DNA of 64,000 nt from DATFVA01 sp963815785 (GTDB lineage Bacteria; Bacteroidota; Ignavibacteria; Ignavibacteriales; Ignavibacteriaceae), in the NCBI GenBank assembly GCA_963815785.1, contig CAWFHZ010000012.1, positions 124,001 through 188,000 of the forward strand, read 5' to 3'. The notes under the pieces are model-generated. The model was given only the letters and a program-made list of their open reading frames with translations. It ran no database searches and had not been told where the DNA came from. The stretch's first letter is position 1. Every line of letters begins with the position of its first letter. Below, piece after piece: positions 1 through 9,302 of this stretch. The position numbers and the translations under genes were made by a program.

Positions 1-833
1 TGAAGTGTGTTCTTTAATCTTACAGGAATGGATTTTAACTGTGCGGGAAGAATGCTTGAAGGATGCAGAATCTTAGCCCCGAAATACGCCAGCTCTGCTG
101 CCTCATCAAAAGTTAACCGGTAAATTGGTTTTGTATTTTTAACAAACCGCGGATCATTATTATGCATTCCGCTAATGTCTGTCCAGATTTGAATTTCTTC
201 AGCTTCAATTGCTACTCCAATCAGAGAGGCGGAGTAATCACTTCCTCCCCTTTTTAAGTTATCAACCTCACCGTATAAATTTCTGCAGATATACCCCTGC
301 GTAATAAAAAGATTATCATTTGGATACTTATCTAATTCTCTTTGAAGGTTTTCTTTTATGTAATAATTATCGGGCTCATGGTTTGTATCAATTCTCATAA
401 AGTTTAATGCTGGGATAAGAACAGATTTTATATTTTGTTCTTCCAGGTAAAGCTGAAAAATAGCCGTTGAAATTAATTCCCCCTGGGCCAGAATTGCTCT
501 TTCTTCATTGCGGGTAAAAATATCCTGTGTGAAAGACTTGATGTACGTAAAATGAGATGCAATTAATCCTTTTGCTTTCTCGGAATATTCTTTTGATGAT
601 AACAATTCACGGATAACATCCATATAGTTCTGCTCAAGTTTATCAATTATATCAACTGCCCGGCTATTTTCATTAACATAAAGTTTTTCAGCAATTTGAA
701 CTAATGAATTCGTGGTGCCAGCCATTGCAGAAAGAACAACAATTTTAGGTTCATCATTTGAAATAAGACCCGCGACTTCCTTCATCCGTTCTGCCGAGCC
801 GACAGATGTACCGCCGAACTTGAGTACTTTCAT
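1..833 (-). CDS. lysC: aspartate kinase, 5' part only
   Basis: The gene runs off the left edge, so only about the first 277 residues are present. The protein opens with MKVLKFGGTSVGS, the conserved kinase N-terminus, and later shows RGGSDYSA, the conserved aspartokinase substrate and nucleotide region. Aspartate kinase phosphorylates L-aspartate in the first step toward lysine, threonine and methionine. The C-terminal ACT regulatory domains, and any fusion to homoserine dehydrogenase, would lie outside the window, so mono- or bifunctional type cannot be decided. It is divergent from the next gene across about 200 bases. Confidence 0.9.
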   Translation of the reverse strand, partial: MKVLKFGGTSVGSAERMKEVAGLISNDEPKIVVLSAMAGTTNSLVQIAEKLYVNENSRAVDIIDKLEQNYMDVIRELLSSKEYSEKAKGLIASHFTYIKSFTQDIFTRNEERAILAQGELISTAIFQLYLEEQNIKSVLIPALNFMRIDTNHEPDNYYIKENLQRELDKYPNDNLFITQGYICRNLYGEVDNLKRGGSDYSASLIGVAIEAEEIQIWTDISGMHNNDPRFVKNTKPIYRLTFDEAAELAYFGAKILHPSSILPAQLKSIPVRLKNTL

Positions 834-1035
834 TTTTTCTAAAATATAATTTGTTGGGAATATTGGATACGAATATAAGAATTTTAAAAAGATAAAGAGA
901 TATTATTTAATAGAATTAAGTTTTGTATTTGCATAAATGAAAAAATTATGTGCTACTTTTAATAGTATTCTTTAACAATTTTAGAAAATAGATTTTTGAA
1001 AATAATGAACTTTAATAATTACGGAGTGATGCGTT

Positions 1036-1527
1036 ATGAAAATAATAGTTCTAATGACTCTATTATTCGGAGTCTCTTCATTTTCTCAAAGTATAAATTC
1101 CCTTATCCCTAATAAATATGAAATTATGGATTCCTTAAAAGTTGATTATAATAATGATGATATTTCCGATTATATACTCGCACTTAGTAGCCCATTGGAG
1201 GATTCTATTCCGGAACAATATCCAAGAATTCTGTTAATTCTTAGAGGAAAAGATTCACTCAATTTTAGTTTGGAAGTTAAAAATGATACTTTATTATTAT
1301 GTAAGGATTGCGGTGGATTTTTTGATCCGTATAGTCATATGGAATTTAGAGATGATACTTTGATTGTAAATCATTATGGTGGTTCAATCTGGAGATGGGA
1401 AGAAAATTATTATTATGCTTACAATCGTGAAAATTATAAGTGGTTGTTGGTCAAACTTTTTACTTGCTCATATAACAATCTCGATCCCGATAGCACTTAT
1501 ACCGAAGAAACAAAATATTATAAATAG
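1036..1527 (+). CDS. secreted hypothetical protein
   Basis: A 163-residue protein of unknown function. The first 18 residues form a typical signal peptide ending near SSFSQS, so it is probably exported. The segment after it (DSLKVDYNNDDISDYILAL) resembles the calcium-binding-like D-x-N-x-D repeats of VCBS/FG-GAP-type proteins, and the rest is rich in aromatic residues and two cysteines (CKDC). A similar architecture, a short secreted protein reporting on a numerical quantity, is common in Bacteroidota but has no assigned role. Function not recognised. Confidence 0.7.
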   Translation: MKIIVLMTLLFGVSSFSQSINSLIPNKYEIMDSLKVDYNNDDISDYILALSSPLEDSIPEQYPRILLILRGKDSLNFSLEVKNDTLLLCKDCGGFFDPYSHMEFRDDTLIVNHYGGSIWRWEENYYYAYNRENYKWLLVKLFTCSYNNLDPDSTYTEETKYYK

Positions 1528-1606
1528 CTGTTAAAATAATTGATAAAGAATTAATAGTATCAGTAATGATTTAGCATATTTTCTATTATCATCTGATCTT
1601 AGAAGA

Positions 1607-2182
1607 ATGAAAAAATATTTTATACTCATATTAGTAACAATAATTTTTTATACTATAACAATTTCTGCCCAAAGTTTTGAAAGCGGAGCATTTGCTGCGC
1701 CGGTATTAAAGTACACGAAACTGGTTAACCAATCTGCGCTGATTATCGGGGGAAAAGCTGGATGGATAATAAATAAAAGAATTGTTCTGGGTGCCGGATA
1801 TTATGCATTATCAAGCAATGTTAAATCATCCGAATTTAACTCTGAGTATAATAAAAATTTAATGCTACGTTTCAACTACGGGGGAATTGAGCTTGAGTAT
1901 TTATTATTAAAGGATACTAAATATAACCTGTCATTGGATATGCTCTTTGCCGGAGGCGGAGTTGATTTTTATCTTGCTGATGTAAATAAAAAGTTTTCTA
2001 ATAGAAACTTACTTGTTTGGGAACCTGAAATAAATTTCGAAATGGAATTATTTGATTGTCTTCACGCTGATGCCGGCGTAAGTTACAGGATGATATCCTC
2101 TTATATTGAAGTTTATAATATGACCAGAAATGATTTGCAAGGCGTGAATTTCTTATTAATATTAAAGTTTGGTAAATATTGA
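1607..2182 (+). CDS. putative outer-membrane beta-barrel protein
   Basis: A 191-residue protein with a signal peptide (cleavage likely after ITISAQ) followed by alternating hydrophobic and polar strands such as IIGGKAGWIINKRIVLGAGYYAL, broken by polar turns, and ending in a short strand LLILKFGKY. This fits a small 8-strand outer-membrane barrel. No motif assigns a substrate. The stop codon overlaps the TTG start of the next gene by four bases, so the two are probably co-translated. Confidence 0.6.
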   Translation: MKKYFILILVTIIFYTITISAQSFESGAFAAPVLKYTKLVNQSALIIGGKAGWIINKRIVLGAGYYALSSNVKSSEFNSEYNKNLMLRFNYGGIELEYLLLKDTKYNLSLDMLFAGGGVDFYLADVNKKFSNRNLLVWEPEINFEMELFDCLHADAGVSYRMISSYIEVYNMTRNDLQGVNFLLILKFGKY

Positions 2183-3216
2183 AAAGCCGGAAAATAAATA
2201 ATCTGTTTGTCATTTATTTCTTTTTGGCATTTTTATTTGCAGCGGAATTTATTCTGCCTCAGAACAATGAACCAGTTTACAATTCACTTTCGGATTCAAC
2301 CTCTAAATTTCTTTCTCCCGGAAAATTTACATATGCCGGACAAAGACGGTACACATTAGACGGACTACTTCCGAACCTTCAAACTGAAATTCGACCCACC
2401 AGTGCTGCAATACTTGGAGGAATTTATCTTGGGTCTCTTACCTGGCTTCATTTTCACCAGGCAAATGCATGGTGGAGTAAAGACCGGGGAAAATTTCATT
2501 TTGAGGAAGACTGGGTTTATGCTCTCCAGGTTGATAAAGCGGGACATTTCGTCGGAGGTTATTTTTTCTCATATTTATTGAGCGAAGGATTAATAGCATC
2601 AGGTTTTTCCTGGGATGAAGGTACAAATTGGGGAACAATCCTTGGAATTGCCTACCAGACTTATGTTGAAGTGGAAGATGGTTTTGCTAAAGACTGGGGA
2701 TTCAGTCCATCTGATTGGTATGCTGACGCAGCAGGGTCATTATTTTTTATTGCTCAGCATTATGTCCCGGCATTACAAAACATATCCCCCAAGTGGCAGT
2801 ATGTCCCTTCGGAGTGGACAGGAAAACCCGTAATAAACCGACCCCGCACTTTTATTGATGACTACAACAGTTCAACTTTCTGGTGGTCAGTTAATGTTTA
2901 TAATATTCTTCCTGAAAAATTAAAGATGTACTGGCTTCCCTGGTTAGAGTTATCTTTTGGTTATGGTGCTGATGCAATTGATGCTGTGGTAACCCCGGGA
3001 AGTCCCCCAGACCAGCTGGCAACCAGGAGATATATAATCGGCCTGGATTATAACCTGGCAAAATTACTCCCTGAAGGAGGATGGTTCTGGAACTGGTTCA
3101 GACAATCATTGAATTTAATAAAATTCCCTTCACCTGCCATTGAATTTAAGAATAATGTTACCCGTTTTTATTTAATGTATCCGTTCAGGATCTCAATAGG
3201 AAACGTGAAACTTTAG
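2179..3216 (+). CDS. DUF2279 (YfiM-like) family protein
   Basis: A 345-residue protein with an N-terminal hydrophobic segment (about residues 8-26) acting as signal peptide or anchor. The region from about 115 to 195 carries the DUF2279 pattern: KAGHFVGGYFFSY, a small glycine/alanine-rich segment, EVEDGFAKDWGFSPSDWYAD and an AAGS segment. Members are predicted envelope proteins of unknown function. The start is TTG and overlaps the preceding stop (TTGA), which supports coupled translation with the barrel protein. A later start within the first codons cannot be excluded. Confidence 0.75.
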   Translation: MKSRKINNLFVIYFFLAFLFAAEFILPQNNEPVYNSLSDSTSKFLSPGKFTYAGQRRYTLDGLLPNLQTEIRPTSAAILGGIYLGSLTWLHFHQANAWWSKDRGKFHFEEDWVYALQVDKAGHFVGGYFFSYLLSEGLIASGFSWDEGTNWGTILGIAYQTYVEVEDGFAKDWGFSPSDWYADAAGSLFFIAQHYVPALQNISPKWQYVPSEWTGKPVINRPRTFIDDYNSSTFWWSVNVYNILPEKLKMYWLPWLELSFGYGADAIDAVVTPGSPPDQLATRRYIIGLDYNLAKLLPEGGWFWNWFRQSLNLIKFPSPAIEFKNNVTRFYLMYPFRISIGNVKL

Positions 3217-3266
3217 GGTTTATTATTTTTATAAATATTTTTTCTTTTCACTTTCATTTCGATATA

Positions 3267-4745
3267 TTAATTGGCAGGTACAGTTCTGTCTTTAGCCCAT
3301 TCTCTCATCGCATTTATATTCTCAGCCATTACAACTGAAAGCGGCCGTGTCTTTTTAATTTCTTCCAGAAGTATTTCAGTACTCAATTGCTTATATCCAC
3401 CGACAACGGAATAAAATCCGGAAACTATTACCTGTTCAATTTCAGATCCCGAAAACCCGTCACATACCTGTGCAATCTGGTTCAGATCAAAATCGGCAGG
3501 ATTTAACTCTCTTTTCTTCAGATGAATTGTAAAAATTTCTTTCCTTATTTCTTCATCAGGTAAATCAACAAAAAATATTTCATCCATTCTTCCTTTTCTC
3601 ATTAATTCCGGCGGAAGATTCTGAATATCATTTGCAGTGGCAACAAGGAATACAAGTGTTTTTCTTTCAGACATCCAGGTTAATAATGTGCCAAGGACAC
3701 GTTTTGAAGTGCCGCTGTCATTTGATTCCGAAGCAAGACCTTTTTCAATTTCATCGATCCACAAAACACACGGAGCCATCATATCTGCCATCTTTAAGGC
3801 TTCACGGGTTTTACGTTCCGTCTCTCCATAATATTTATTATACAGAGTTCCAAAATCCAATCGAAGAAGAGGAACTCCCCATGTTCCTGCAACAGCTTTT
3901 GCAGCCAGGCTTTTACCACTCCCCTGTACTCCCAAGAGGAGAATTCCTTTTGGTACATCAATTCCCTTCCCCTGCATATCGCCAATAAAAATCTTTTTGC
4001 GCTTTTCCAGCCAATCCTTAAGATTCTGCAGACCTCCGACATCTGAAAAAGAAGAAGTATCATGTTCGTAGTAGAGGACATTATCTTTGTTCAACAGGTA
4101 ATATTTTGCTTTGGCAATTTCAGGAATGTCTTCCTTGGTAATAGCATTATCTTTCAACGCATTATAAAAAACGCGTTTAATTTCAGAGAAAGAAAGTCCA
4201 TGCAGATTTTTAATAAATAGATTTAAAACAGAATCATCGATACGGATTTCTTTTAGAGAATTTTCTGTTTTCCATTTCTCTATCAGTTCCAAAAGAAATG
4301 ATTTTATATTTACATCTGAAGGAAAGGACAACTCAAACTTTGCGGATAGATGTTTTATCCCGTCAGGTAATTCAATCTGAGTAGAGATAAAAAATATTGT
4401 ATGGTTTAATCTTTCAGCATTTAACGCAATTTCTTTTATAAGTCTTACATTCCGATCGTTCTGTAAATATGGATGGTAATCAATAAGAATAAAAAGTGCT
4501 GAGCTGTAATTTTCATAAATGGTATTCAGAACCTCTGTTGGTTCAAGATGATTTGAACCATTAATATTCCCATTTTTATCGAGTATTGAGAAGCCCCTTA
4601 TCAGATTCCAGCCATATACCGGTTTTCTCAATGAAGAACCCAGATTAATTATAAGAAGCACTGCTTCTTTTTCATCCCTAGTTTCAACTGTAATTAATGG
4701 TACACGGGATTTTACTAAATGGAAAAGATCTAATAGTTCATTCAT
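3267..4745 (-). CDS. Ycf46-like AAA+ ATPase
   Basis: A 492-residue AAA+ ATPase. Residues 1-200 form the N-terminal domain seen in Ycf46-type proteins. The ATPase core has Walker A GVQGSGKS at about 272, Walker B VLWIDEIEKG at about 327, a sensor-1 VATAND near 368 and arginine-finger region LMRKGRMDE near 383. The substrate is unknown; homologues occur in cyanobacteria, plastids and many bacteria. It stands alone, convergent with the DUF2279 gene. Confidence 0.85.
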   Translation of the reverse strand: MNELLDLFHLVKSRVPLITVETRDEKEAVLLIINLGSSLRKPVYGWNLIRGFSILDKNGNINGSNHLEPTEVLNTIYENYSSALFILIDYHPYLQNDRNVRLIKEIALNAERLNHTIFFISTQIELPDGIKHLSAKFELSFPSDVNIKSFLLELIEKWKTENSLKEIRIDDSVLNLFIKNLHGLSFSEIKRVFYNALKDNAITKEDIPEIAKAKYYLLNKDNVLYYEHDTSSFSDVGGLQNLKDWLEKRKKIFIGDMQGKGIDVPKGILLLGVQGSGKSLAAKAVAGTWGVPLLRLDFGTLYNKYYGETERKTREALKMADMMAPCVLWIDEIEKGLASESNDSGTSKRVLGTLLTWMSERKTLVFLVATANDIQNLPPELMRKGRMDEIFFVDLPDEEIRKEIFTIHLKKRELNPADFDLNQIAQVCDGFSGSEIEQVIVSGFYSVVGGYKQLSTEILLEEIKKTRPLSVVMAENINAMREWAKDRTVPAN

Positions 4746-5104
4746 TTGAGATGTAACATCCTTTCAATTACAATTTAAAACTAAAAGAAATGTTAATCTC
4801 CATCAAATATTTTTAGCAAAATATTAGTTTATAATCTGGATAGGATTTTGATTTCCCCCATTCGGGTGGAACACTTTTATTCAATGTATCTATTCAGAGT
4901 TTATGTGGATAATTCTAAACTCTGATCTGAAAGAATAGACAGAATAACTTATTCAAGTAAATAGATTTCTCTAAATCCGCCTGAAACCATCCAGTATGTA
5001 GCCGCAATATCTGTCATAACTCTAAAATCTTTCATTCCCTGTTCGGCAAAAAAAGGGGGCAGCAAGCTTGAAATTTTTTACCAGCTTTTTTGCTTTGCCC
5101 ATAA
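4746..5104. other. intergenic stretch, 359 bases
   Basis: Between the AAA ATPase start and the DUF1801 stop. It contains a short frameshifted reading frame on the minus strand (4949-5102, listed separately) and a single perfect DnaA-box-like TGTGGATAA at 4904-4912, which alone means little. Nothing else is recognisable. Confidence 0.6.
4949..5102 (-). pseudogene. short frameshifted reading frame, unknown family
   Basis: An ATG two bases after the DUF1801 stop opens MGKAKKLVKNFKL. The frame is broken at a run of seven A (5048-5054 on the plus strand); removing one base gives a continuous frame of about 50 residues that ends GGFREIYLLE at the TAA at 4949. I do not recognise the family. It could be the remnant of a longer gene, a small protein with a sequencing error, or chance. 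The position directly behind DUF1801 suggests co-transcription. Confidence 0.35.
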
Positions 5105-5497
5105 TTATTTGCCTGATTTTTGTTTTTTATTTAAATGCCTTTCTAAATCATCTTTAACTCTGAACTTTGTAATTTTTGCAATCAAACCTAAAGGCATATT
5201 TTCATCCAGCGGGAACTGAATCGTTCCTTTGGAAGTTTTAAATGATTTTAATTCTTTGTTAAAAACTTCAATTGGTTTTGAGGTTGGGAAAAACCCGATA
5301 TGATCTTTGAACGCAGCAAAATACACTAAAACACGATATTGTTTAAATGCAGGAATTTGGTAGCTGATTACTTCTTCGGCTTTCGGTGCTGCTTTGTGAA
5401 TTGTTTCTCTTATCTGCTGAAGTTTAATCCGGACATTTTCCGGAACAGTTGAAAAGTATTCATCAATATTTTTAAAGGATTTTTTAGCTGATTTCAT
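5105..5497 (-). CDS. DUF1801 family protein
   Basis: A 130-residue complete protein. The pattern TVPENVRIKLQQIRETI, EEVISYQIPAFK, LVYFAAFKDHIGFFP and the C-terminal KGTIQFPLDENMPLGLI are those of the DUF1801 / YdhG-like fold, annotated in some databases as iron chaperone-like from its frataxin-type structure. The biochemical role is not established. It is the most distal intact member of the minus-strand array of small stress-type enzymes and lies four bases from the broken reductase gene upstream of it. Confidence 0.85.
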   Translation of the reverse strand: MKSAKKSFKNIDEYFSTVPENVRIKLQQIRETIHKAAPKAEEVISYQIPAFKQYRVLVYFAAFKDHIGFFPTSKPIEVFNKELKSFKTSKGTIQFPLDENMPLGLIAKITKFRVKDDLERHLNKKQKSGK

Positions 5498-5500
5498 TAT

Positions 5501-6057
5501 TTAACTTCTGATTTTTTATAATGTAGAACGATAACACCTGAACTTAATTTTTTTGAATCAACCAATTGAAGTTTTGTATCTACATCAGTTCCATCAAACA
5601 AACGGGGACCTTTCTCGGAAATTACAGGATGAATTGCAAACCAGAATTCATCGAGGAAATTTAATTTTAAATAACTGGCTCGCTATATTAATGCTTCCGA
5701 TTGAAATGGTTTTACCTTCTTGTTTTTTCAATTCTGAAACTGTACTAAGTAAGATCTTTATTCCGCAAGATCTGAATTCTCCCAATCAACTTTTTTCAAA
5801 GTATTCGAGAAAACTATTTTTTTAATCGGGTTAATTGTATCTGCAAATCGTTTCTCACTTTCTGTACTTTGCGGATCATCATAAGCAATCGGCCAGTAAG
5901 ACTCCATCAACTGATATGTTTTTCTTCCGAATAAAATGACATCCGCTTCATTTAATAAATCGCTAAAGAAATTATGTAGGTCGGCATCAGCTATCCCTAC
6001 TGTATGATCTGCAAAACCGTTAATGGTTATGTTAATAGCAAAAATTACTTTTCTCAT
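5501..6057 (-). pseudogene. dihydrofolate reductase-like (RibD C-terminal) protein, two frameshifts
   Basis: The first 99 residues read MRKVIFAINITINGFADH and FGRKTYQLMESYWP, typical of the RibD C-terminal / dihydrofolate-reductase-like fold. The frame then breaks near 5758; the next piece (KKQEGKTISIGS, IASQLFK) lies in a second frame, and the last piece (LDEFWFAIHPVISEKG to SEVK) in a third after an A-run near 5670. Joined, they give about 185 residues, the normal family length. Both breaks are single-base indels, so this may be a real pseudogene or an assembly error. Substrate unknown. Confidence 0.8.
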
Positions 6058-6060
6058 TTA

Positions 6061-6459
6061 TTACATCTTTAATGGTTGCAAAATACTGCACCTGTTTCCT
6101 TCAGTATCAATAAAAGAAACATAATCTCCAACTCCAGGAATTGAATGTGGTTCACCCAAAACTTCTCCACCAGCACTTTTTATTTTTCCCATTGATTCCT
6201 TGATATCATCGACAGAAATAACTACTGAAGGATGATTCATATTTGGGTCTTCAAGTTTCGGATAAAAGCCGCCGTTGATAGTTCCCGGTGTTTAAAGCAT
6301 ACCATTTTCATCTGTTTCTGTTGTTTGACAACAATATAATTTCCCATTTCAGGACCGTGCTGAAGTCTTCCAACCAAAAACATTTGTATAAAATTCAGCC
6401 ATTCGCTTTCCGTTTTCAGCAGCCATTTCGAAGTGTACAACAGGATTCATTTTAGACAT
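6061..6459 (-). pseudogene. VOC (glyoxalase-like) family protein, frameshifted
   Basis: The start MSKMNPVVHFEMAAENGKR and the tail ending VGDYVSFIDTEGNRCSILQP belong to a VOC-fold protein of about 130 residues. In between, the frame is lost after VFGWK: the expected HGPEMGNYIVV is in another frame, the original frame resumes at TTETDENGML, and a TAA follows where the family has a lysine codon before TPGTINGGFYP. That makes two indels and one nonsense change, the most damaged gene in the array. Function of intact relatives is usually unassigned. Confidence 0.75.
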
Positions 6460-6475
6460 GGTTTTTCTCCTTAGT

Positions 6476-6949
6476 TTAATTGTGTAGATAATAGATTTTA
6501 GTTATCCAATTTGCCGGATTAGTATCCATTGAAGGATCAACTGTGTATTCTTCAATCGTTAAAGTCGGTTTAAAATTATTTTCAACACTATATGTCATCA
6601 AAGTATCATGCAGATTTTTAAGTCCGCTGTAGTCTCCGCGAAGTTCCGCAAATGATGCTTTTGATTCTTTTACATCAACAAGAGAAAGTTCATTATCAGT
6701 AATGTCATCATTTGATTCAACCGGCGCAGCGATTGCAATGCTAGCCCGGCCCTTCAGTTCATCCCATTTAAAATAAAGTACTGCACCCGGACCGGTAACT
6801 TTTATTTTGTGTGTATTTATATAACCAAATATCTTTCGATAACCTTCTTCATACATTGCTTTGTTTGTTATCTCGCTTGTTGCAATTTCCTTTTTCCACG
6901 CAAGATATTTTTTTGCTTTGAATGATGCTTCCTTGATTTCATTGTCCAT
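6476..6949 (-). CDS. GyrI-like / effector-binding domain protein
   Basis: A 157-residue stand-alone small-molecule-binding domain of the GyrI / AraC-effector-binding type. Recognisable parts are the opening helix with ATSEITNKAMYEEGYRKIFG, the strand ASIAIAAPVES, the segment KASFAELRGDYSGLKNLHDTL and the closing strands EEYTVDPSMDTNPANWITKIYY. Such proteins bind hydrophobic ligands or act as sequestering or hydrolytic partners; no DNA-binding domain is present here. It belongs to the minus-strand array. Confidence 0.75.
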   Translation of the reverse strand: MDNEIKEASFKAKKYLAWKKEIATSEITNKAMYEEGYRKIFGYINTHKIKVTGPGAVLYFKWDELKGRASIAIAAPVESNDDITDNELSLVDVKESKASFAELRGDYSGLKNLHDTLMTYSVENNFKPTLTIEEYTVDPSMDTNPANWITKIYYLHN

Positions 6950-7006
6950 AACTTATTCCTGATTTTTTTTTGACTATTTGTAATCAACTATTTTTAAAAT
7001 TTGATA

Positions 7007-7891
7007 CTATTCTTCGAAGAATCCCTTAGGTGTTTCTCCATTAAGGAAAGGTTCAATAAACGAAATTAGAAGTTCAGGCTGACTTATGACTGCAGTATGG
7101 GATGTTGCCGGTAAAATTGCAAGTCGGGATTCAGGTAATGGATTACCCATATCACCCATTACACCACCACCTAGCAACTTGAACATAGCAACTATATGTT
7201 CGAGTGTCGCAACATCAGCATCACCGGCAATGATCAGCACAGGGATTTTTAATTTTTTAACATCTTCTTCCCACTTCATAGGTTCACTTTCCAGGGCAAT
7301 CATCTTTTTAAGGAATGCAACATAACCTTCTGGATTAGCAGATTGCTTATAGGTCTCAGCGAAGAAAGGCATTGAAAGAAACATCTCCACGGTCATTTGT
7401 GGAATGAATTTACGATAAACCGGCTGCCAGCCTTCAAGATCATAAGCAACAGAAGCAGTTATTAGTTTGTTCAGCTTCTGCGGGTGGCTGATTGCTAGTT
7501 TCAACCCAACCTGACCACCCATTGAGTAGCCGAACACATCAGCTTTCTCAAGACCAACAGCATCCATAAACTCAGCTACATCATTAGCAAGATTCTCGTA
7601 GGTGATGGGTCTATCTATATCTTTTGTATGCCCATGCCCCTGAAACTCCAGTGCGTAAACCTGATGATTTTCTGCCAGCATGGGTATTATTTTCCCCATA
7701 GTCATAATATCCATATAAGCTCCATGCAATACAATCATTGGATAGCCTTCACCAGAAACTTCATAGTACATTTTCATACCATTTACATCTGCATATTTTC
7801 CAGTGTTCTCCTGCTGTGAAAACAATGAAGATGATGTTATGAGTAAAAGAATTATTACAAGTTTATTGAACGAGATTGTTTTTGTTTGCAT
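7007..7891 (-). CDS. secreted alpha/beta hydrolase
   Basis: A 294-residue alpha/beta-fold hydrolase with an N-terminal signal peptide (cleavage likely after SSLFSQ, about residue 26). The oxyanion HG is at about 56-57, the nucleophile elbow GYSMGG at about 121 (Ser123), the acid in IAGDADV near 224 and the histidine in PATSHTAV near 265. The substrate cannot be read from sequence. It is similar in layout to the hydrolase at 8443-9282, which suggests an old duplication inside this array. Confidence 0.88.
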   Translation of the reverse strand: MQTKTISFNKLVIILLLITSSSLFSQQENTGKYADVNGMKMYYEVSGEGYPMIVLHGAYMDIMTMGKIIPMLAENHQVYALEFQGHGHTKDIDRPITYENLANDVAEFMDAVGLEKADVFGYSMGGQVGLKLAISHPQKLNKLITASVAYDLEGWQPVYRKFIPQMTVEMFLSMPFFAETYKQSANPEGYVAFLKKMIALESEPMKWEEDVKKLKIPVLIIAGDADVATLEHIVAMFKLLGGGVMGDMGNPLPESRLAILPATSHTAVISQPELLISFIEPFLNGETPKGFFEE

Positions 7892-7954
7892 AATTTTTCT
7901 CCTGATTATAGTTGTATGGACCGATAATTTAATTCCTTCATTCCTCTACATAGG

Positions 7955-8371
7955 TTAATTCGATTCTATATATTTTTTGAAATTATTGAGAATAGCCTGC
8001 CACCCACCTTTTTGCATCTCAACAGGGTTTTCGTTTTCAGCATCAAAAGTTGTGGTTACCTTTGTTTTACCATCAAGATTTTCAAAATCAGTAGTTGCCT
8101 TTCTGTCGTCTGCCATTGTATAAGCAATTTTTTTCTGATCAACCACTTCATCATAAGTTGCTTCGAAATCGAATCCGAAACTTCTGTCTTTAGCTTCCAT
8201 CCGGCTTTTTAGTTTTCCGCCGACTCTTAAATCGTTCTCTACTTTCGGACAATGCCAGTCGTCAGCAGCAAAGTTCCATTTTGTAATGTGTTCCGGCTTA
8301 TTCCAGTAATCCCACACTTTTTTCGTATTTGCTGAAACAGTTGTTTCTACTGTGATTTTTGTTGTGTTCAT
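7955..8371 (-). CDS. SRPBCC / AHSA1-type START-like protein
   Basis: A 138-residue protein with the AHSA1/SRPBCC pattern: ANTKKVWDYWNKPEHITKWN near the start, DWHCP, LRVGGKLKSRMEAKD and a C-terminal GGWQAILNNFKKYIE helix. These helix-grip folds bind hydrophobic ligands; the physiological ligand is unknown. It is a close paralogue of the protein at 10540-10971, sharing long identical blocks such as ENDLRVGGKLKSRMEAKD, which shows recent duplication within the array. Confidence 0.88.
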   Translation of the reverse strand: MNTTKITVETTVSANTKKVWDYWNKPEHITKWNFAADDWHCPKVENDLRVGGKLKSRMEAKDRSFGFDFEATYDEVVDQKKIAYTMADDRKATTDFENLDGKTKVTTTFDAENENPVEMQKGGWQAILNNFKKYIESN

Positions 8372-8442
8372 TTATTCATCCTTCCTAATGATTATTAATT
8401 GATTTTTTCATTTTTAAAATTGTCTTTGACCATTCCTTCTTA

Positions 8443-9282
8443 TTATTTATTTAAAAACTCTTCAATGATCGCAACTGCTGCAGAGGGAATTTTACTGTTC
8501 TGGTCTGCAGACATTATTTCTCCTAAAAAATAACCATGTGTACCCGGTAATATCACTAATTCACTATTCTGGATTTTATGATTCATCTCCAAAGCGTGTT
8601 CCGGAGTAACAACATCTTTATTCCCTATCATAATCAGAGCATGAACTTTTATGGAAGAAATTTGTTCATCGCTCCATCCTTTAAAGTTTACCATTTTTGC
8701 TTTATCTTTTTCAAACATATTTCTTAACCCGGTTGAATCATTATTAATCTTCAAATAAGATTCTTTTAATTTTGCCGGCATGTTTTCCAAAGTCGCTTTT
8801 TCCAAACCTGCAAAGAAACCTTTTATTGCCCCATCTCTTTTATAAAAGACAGAAGCTATAATAAGTTTGTTAATTAATTCAGGATGATCTATTGCAATTT
8901 GCAAACATGTTTGCCCTCCATTACTAAATCCTAAAAAATCAGCTTTGTTTATATTAAGATAGTTAAGCAATTCAATAACATCTGCAGCATCCTGCTCAAA
9001 AGTTTCCGGCACATCTCTATCGCTTGTATGACCATGTGCTTGTAATTCAACAGCAATAACTTTATGATGTTCATCAAGCATCGGTAGCACTCTTCCGAAT
9101 GTAGTCTGAATGGTTGAACCTCCACCATGAATTAGTATCAAAGGTTTTCCTTCACCATGAATTTCATAATACATATTTATTCCGTTTACAGGTGCATATC
9201 CGCTATTAAAATCTTGTGCGACTGACATATTAACTCCGGATAAAAATAGAATTATACTTAAAATTAAAATTGTTCTAATCAT
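8443..9282 (-). CDS. secreted alpha/beta hydrolase
   Basis: About 279 residues from the ATG at 9282, which begins a signal peptide (MIRTILILSII to MSVAQ). An earlier in-frame start at 9315 would add 11 residues and overlap the upstream gene, so I prefer 9282. Motifs: HGGG oxyanion region, nucleophile elbow GFSNGG, acid in MIGNKDV and histidine in LPGTHGYF. Function unknown. It shares the layout of the hydrolase at 7007-7891. Confidence 0.87.
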   Translation of the reverse strand: MIRTILILSIILFLSGVNMSVAQDFNSGYAPVNGINMYYEIHGEGKPLILIHGGGSTIQTTFGRVLPMLDEHHKVIAVELQAHGHTSDRDVPETFEQDAADVIELLNYLNINKADFLGFSNGGQTCLQIAIDHPELINKLIIASVFYKRDGAIKGFFAGLEKATLENMPAKLKESYLKINNDSTGLRNMFEKDKAKMVNFKGWSDEQISSIKVHALIMIGNKDVVTPEHALEMNHKIQNSELVILPGTHGYFLGEIMSADQNSKIPSAAVAIIEEFLNK

Positions 9283-9302
9283 ATATTTTAATCTTACAAA
9301 AT

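Noticed and set aside
4904..4912. TGTGGATAA as DnaA box / oriC
   Set aside because: A single match with no cluster of boxes and no dnaA, so it is not evidence for an origin.
5553..5825. 90-codon plus-strand ORF
   Set aside because: Antisense shadow of the broken reductase-like gene at 5501-6057.
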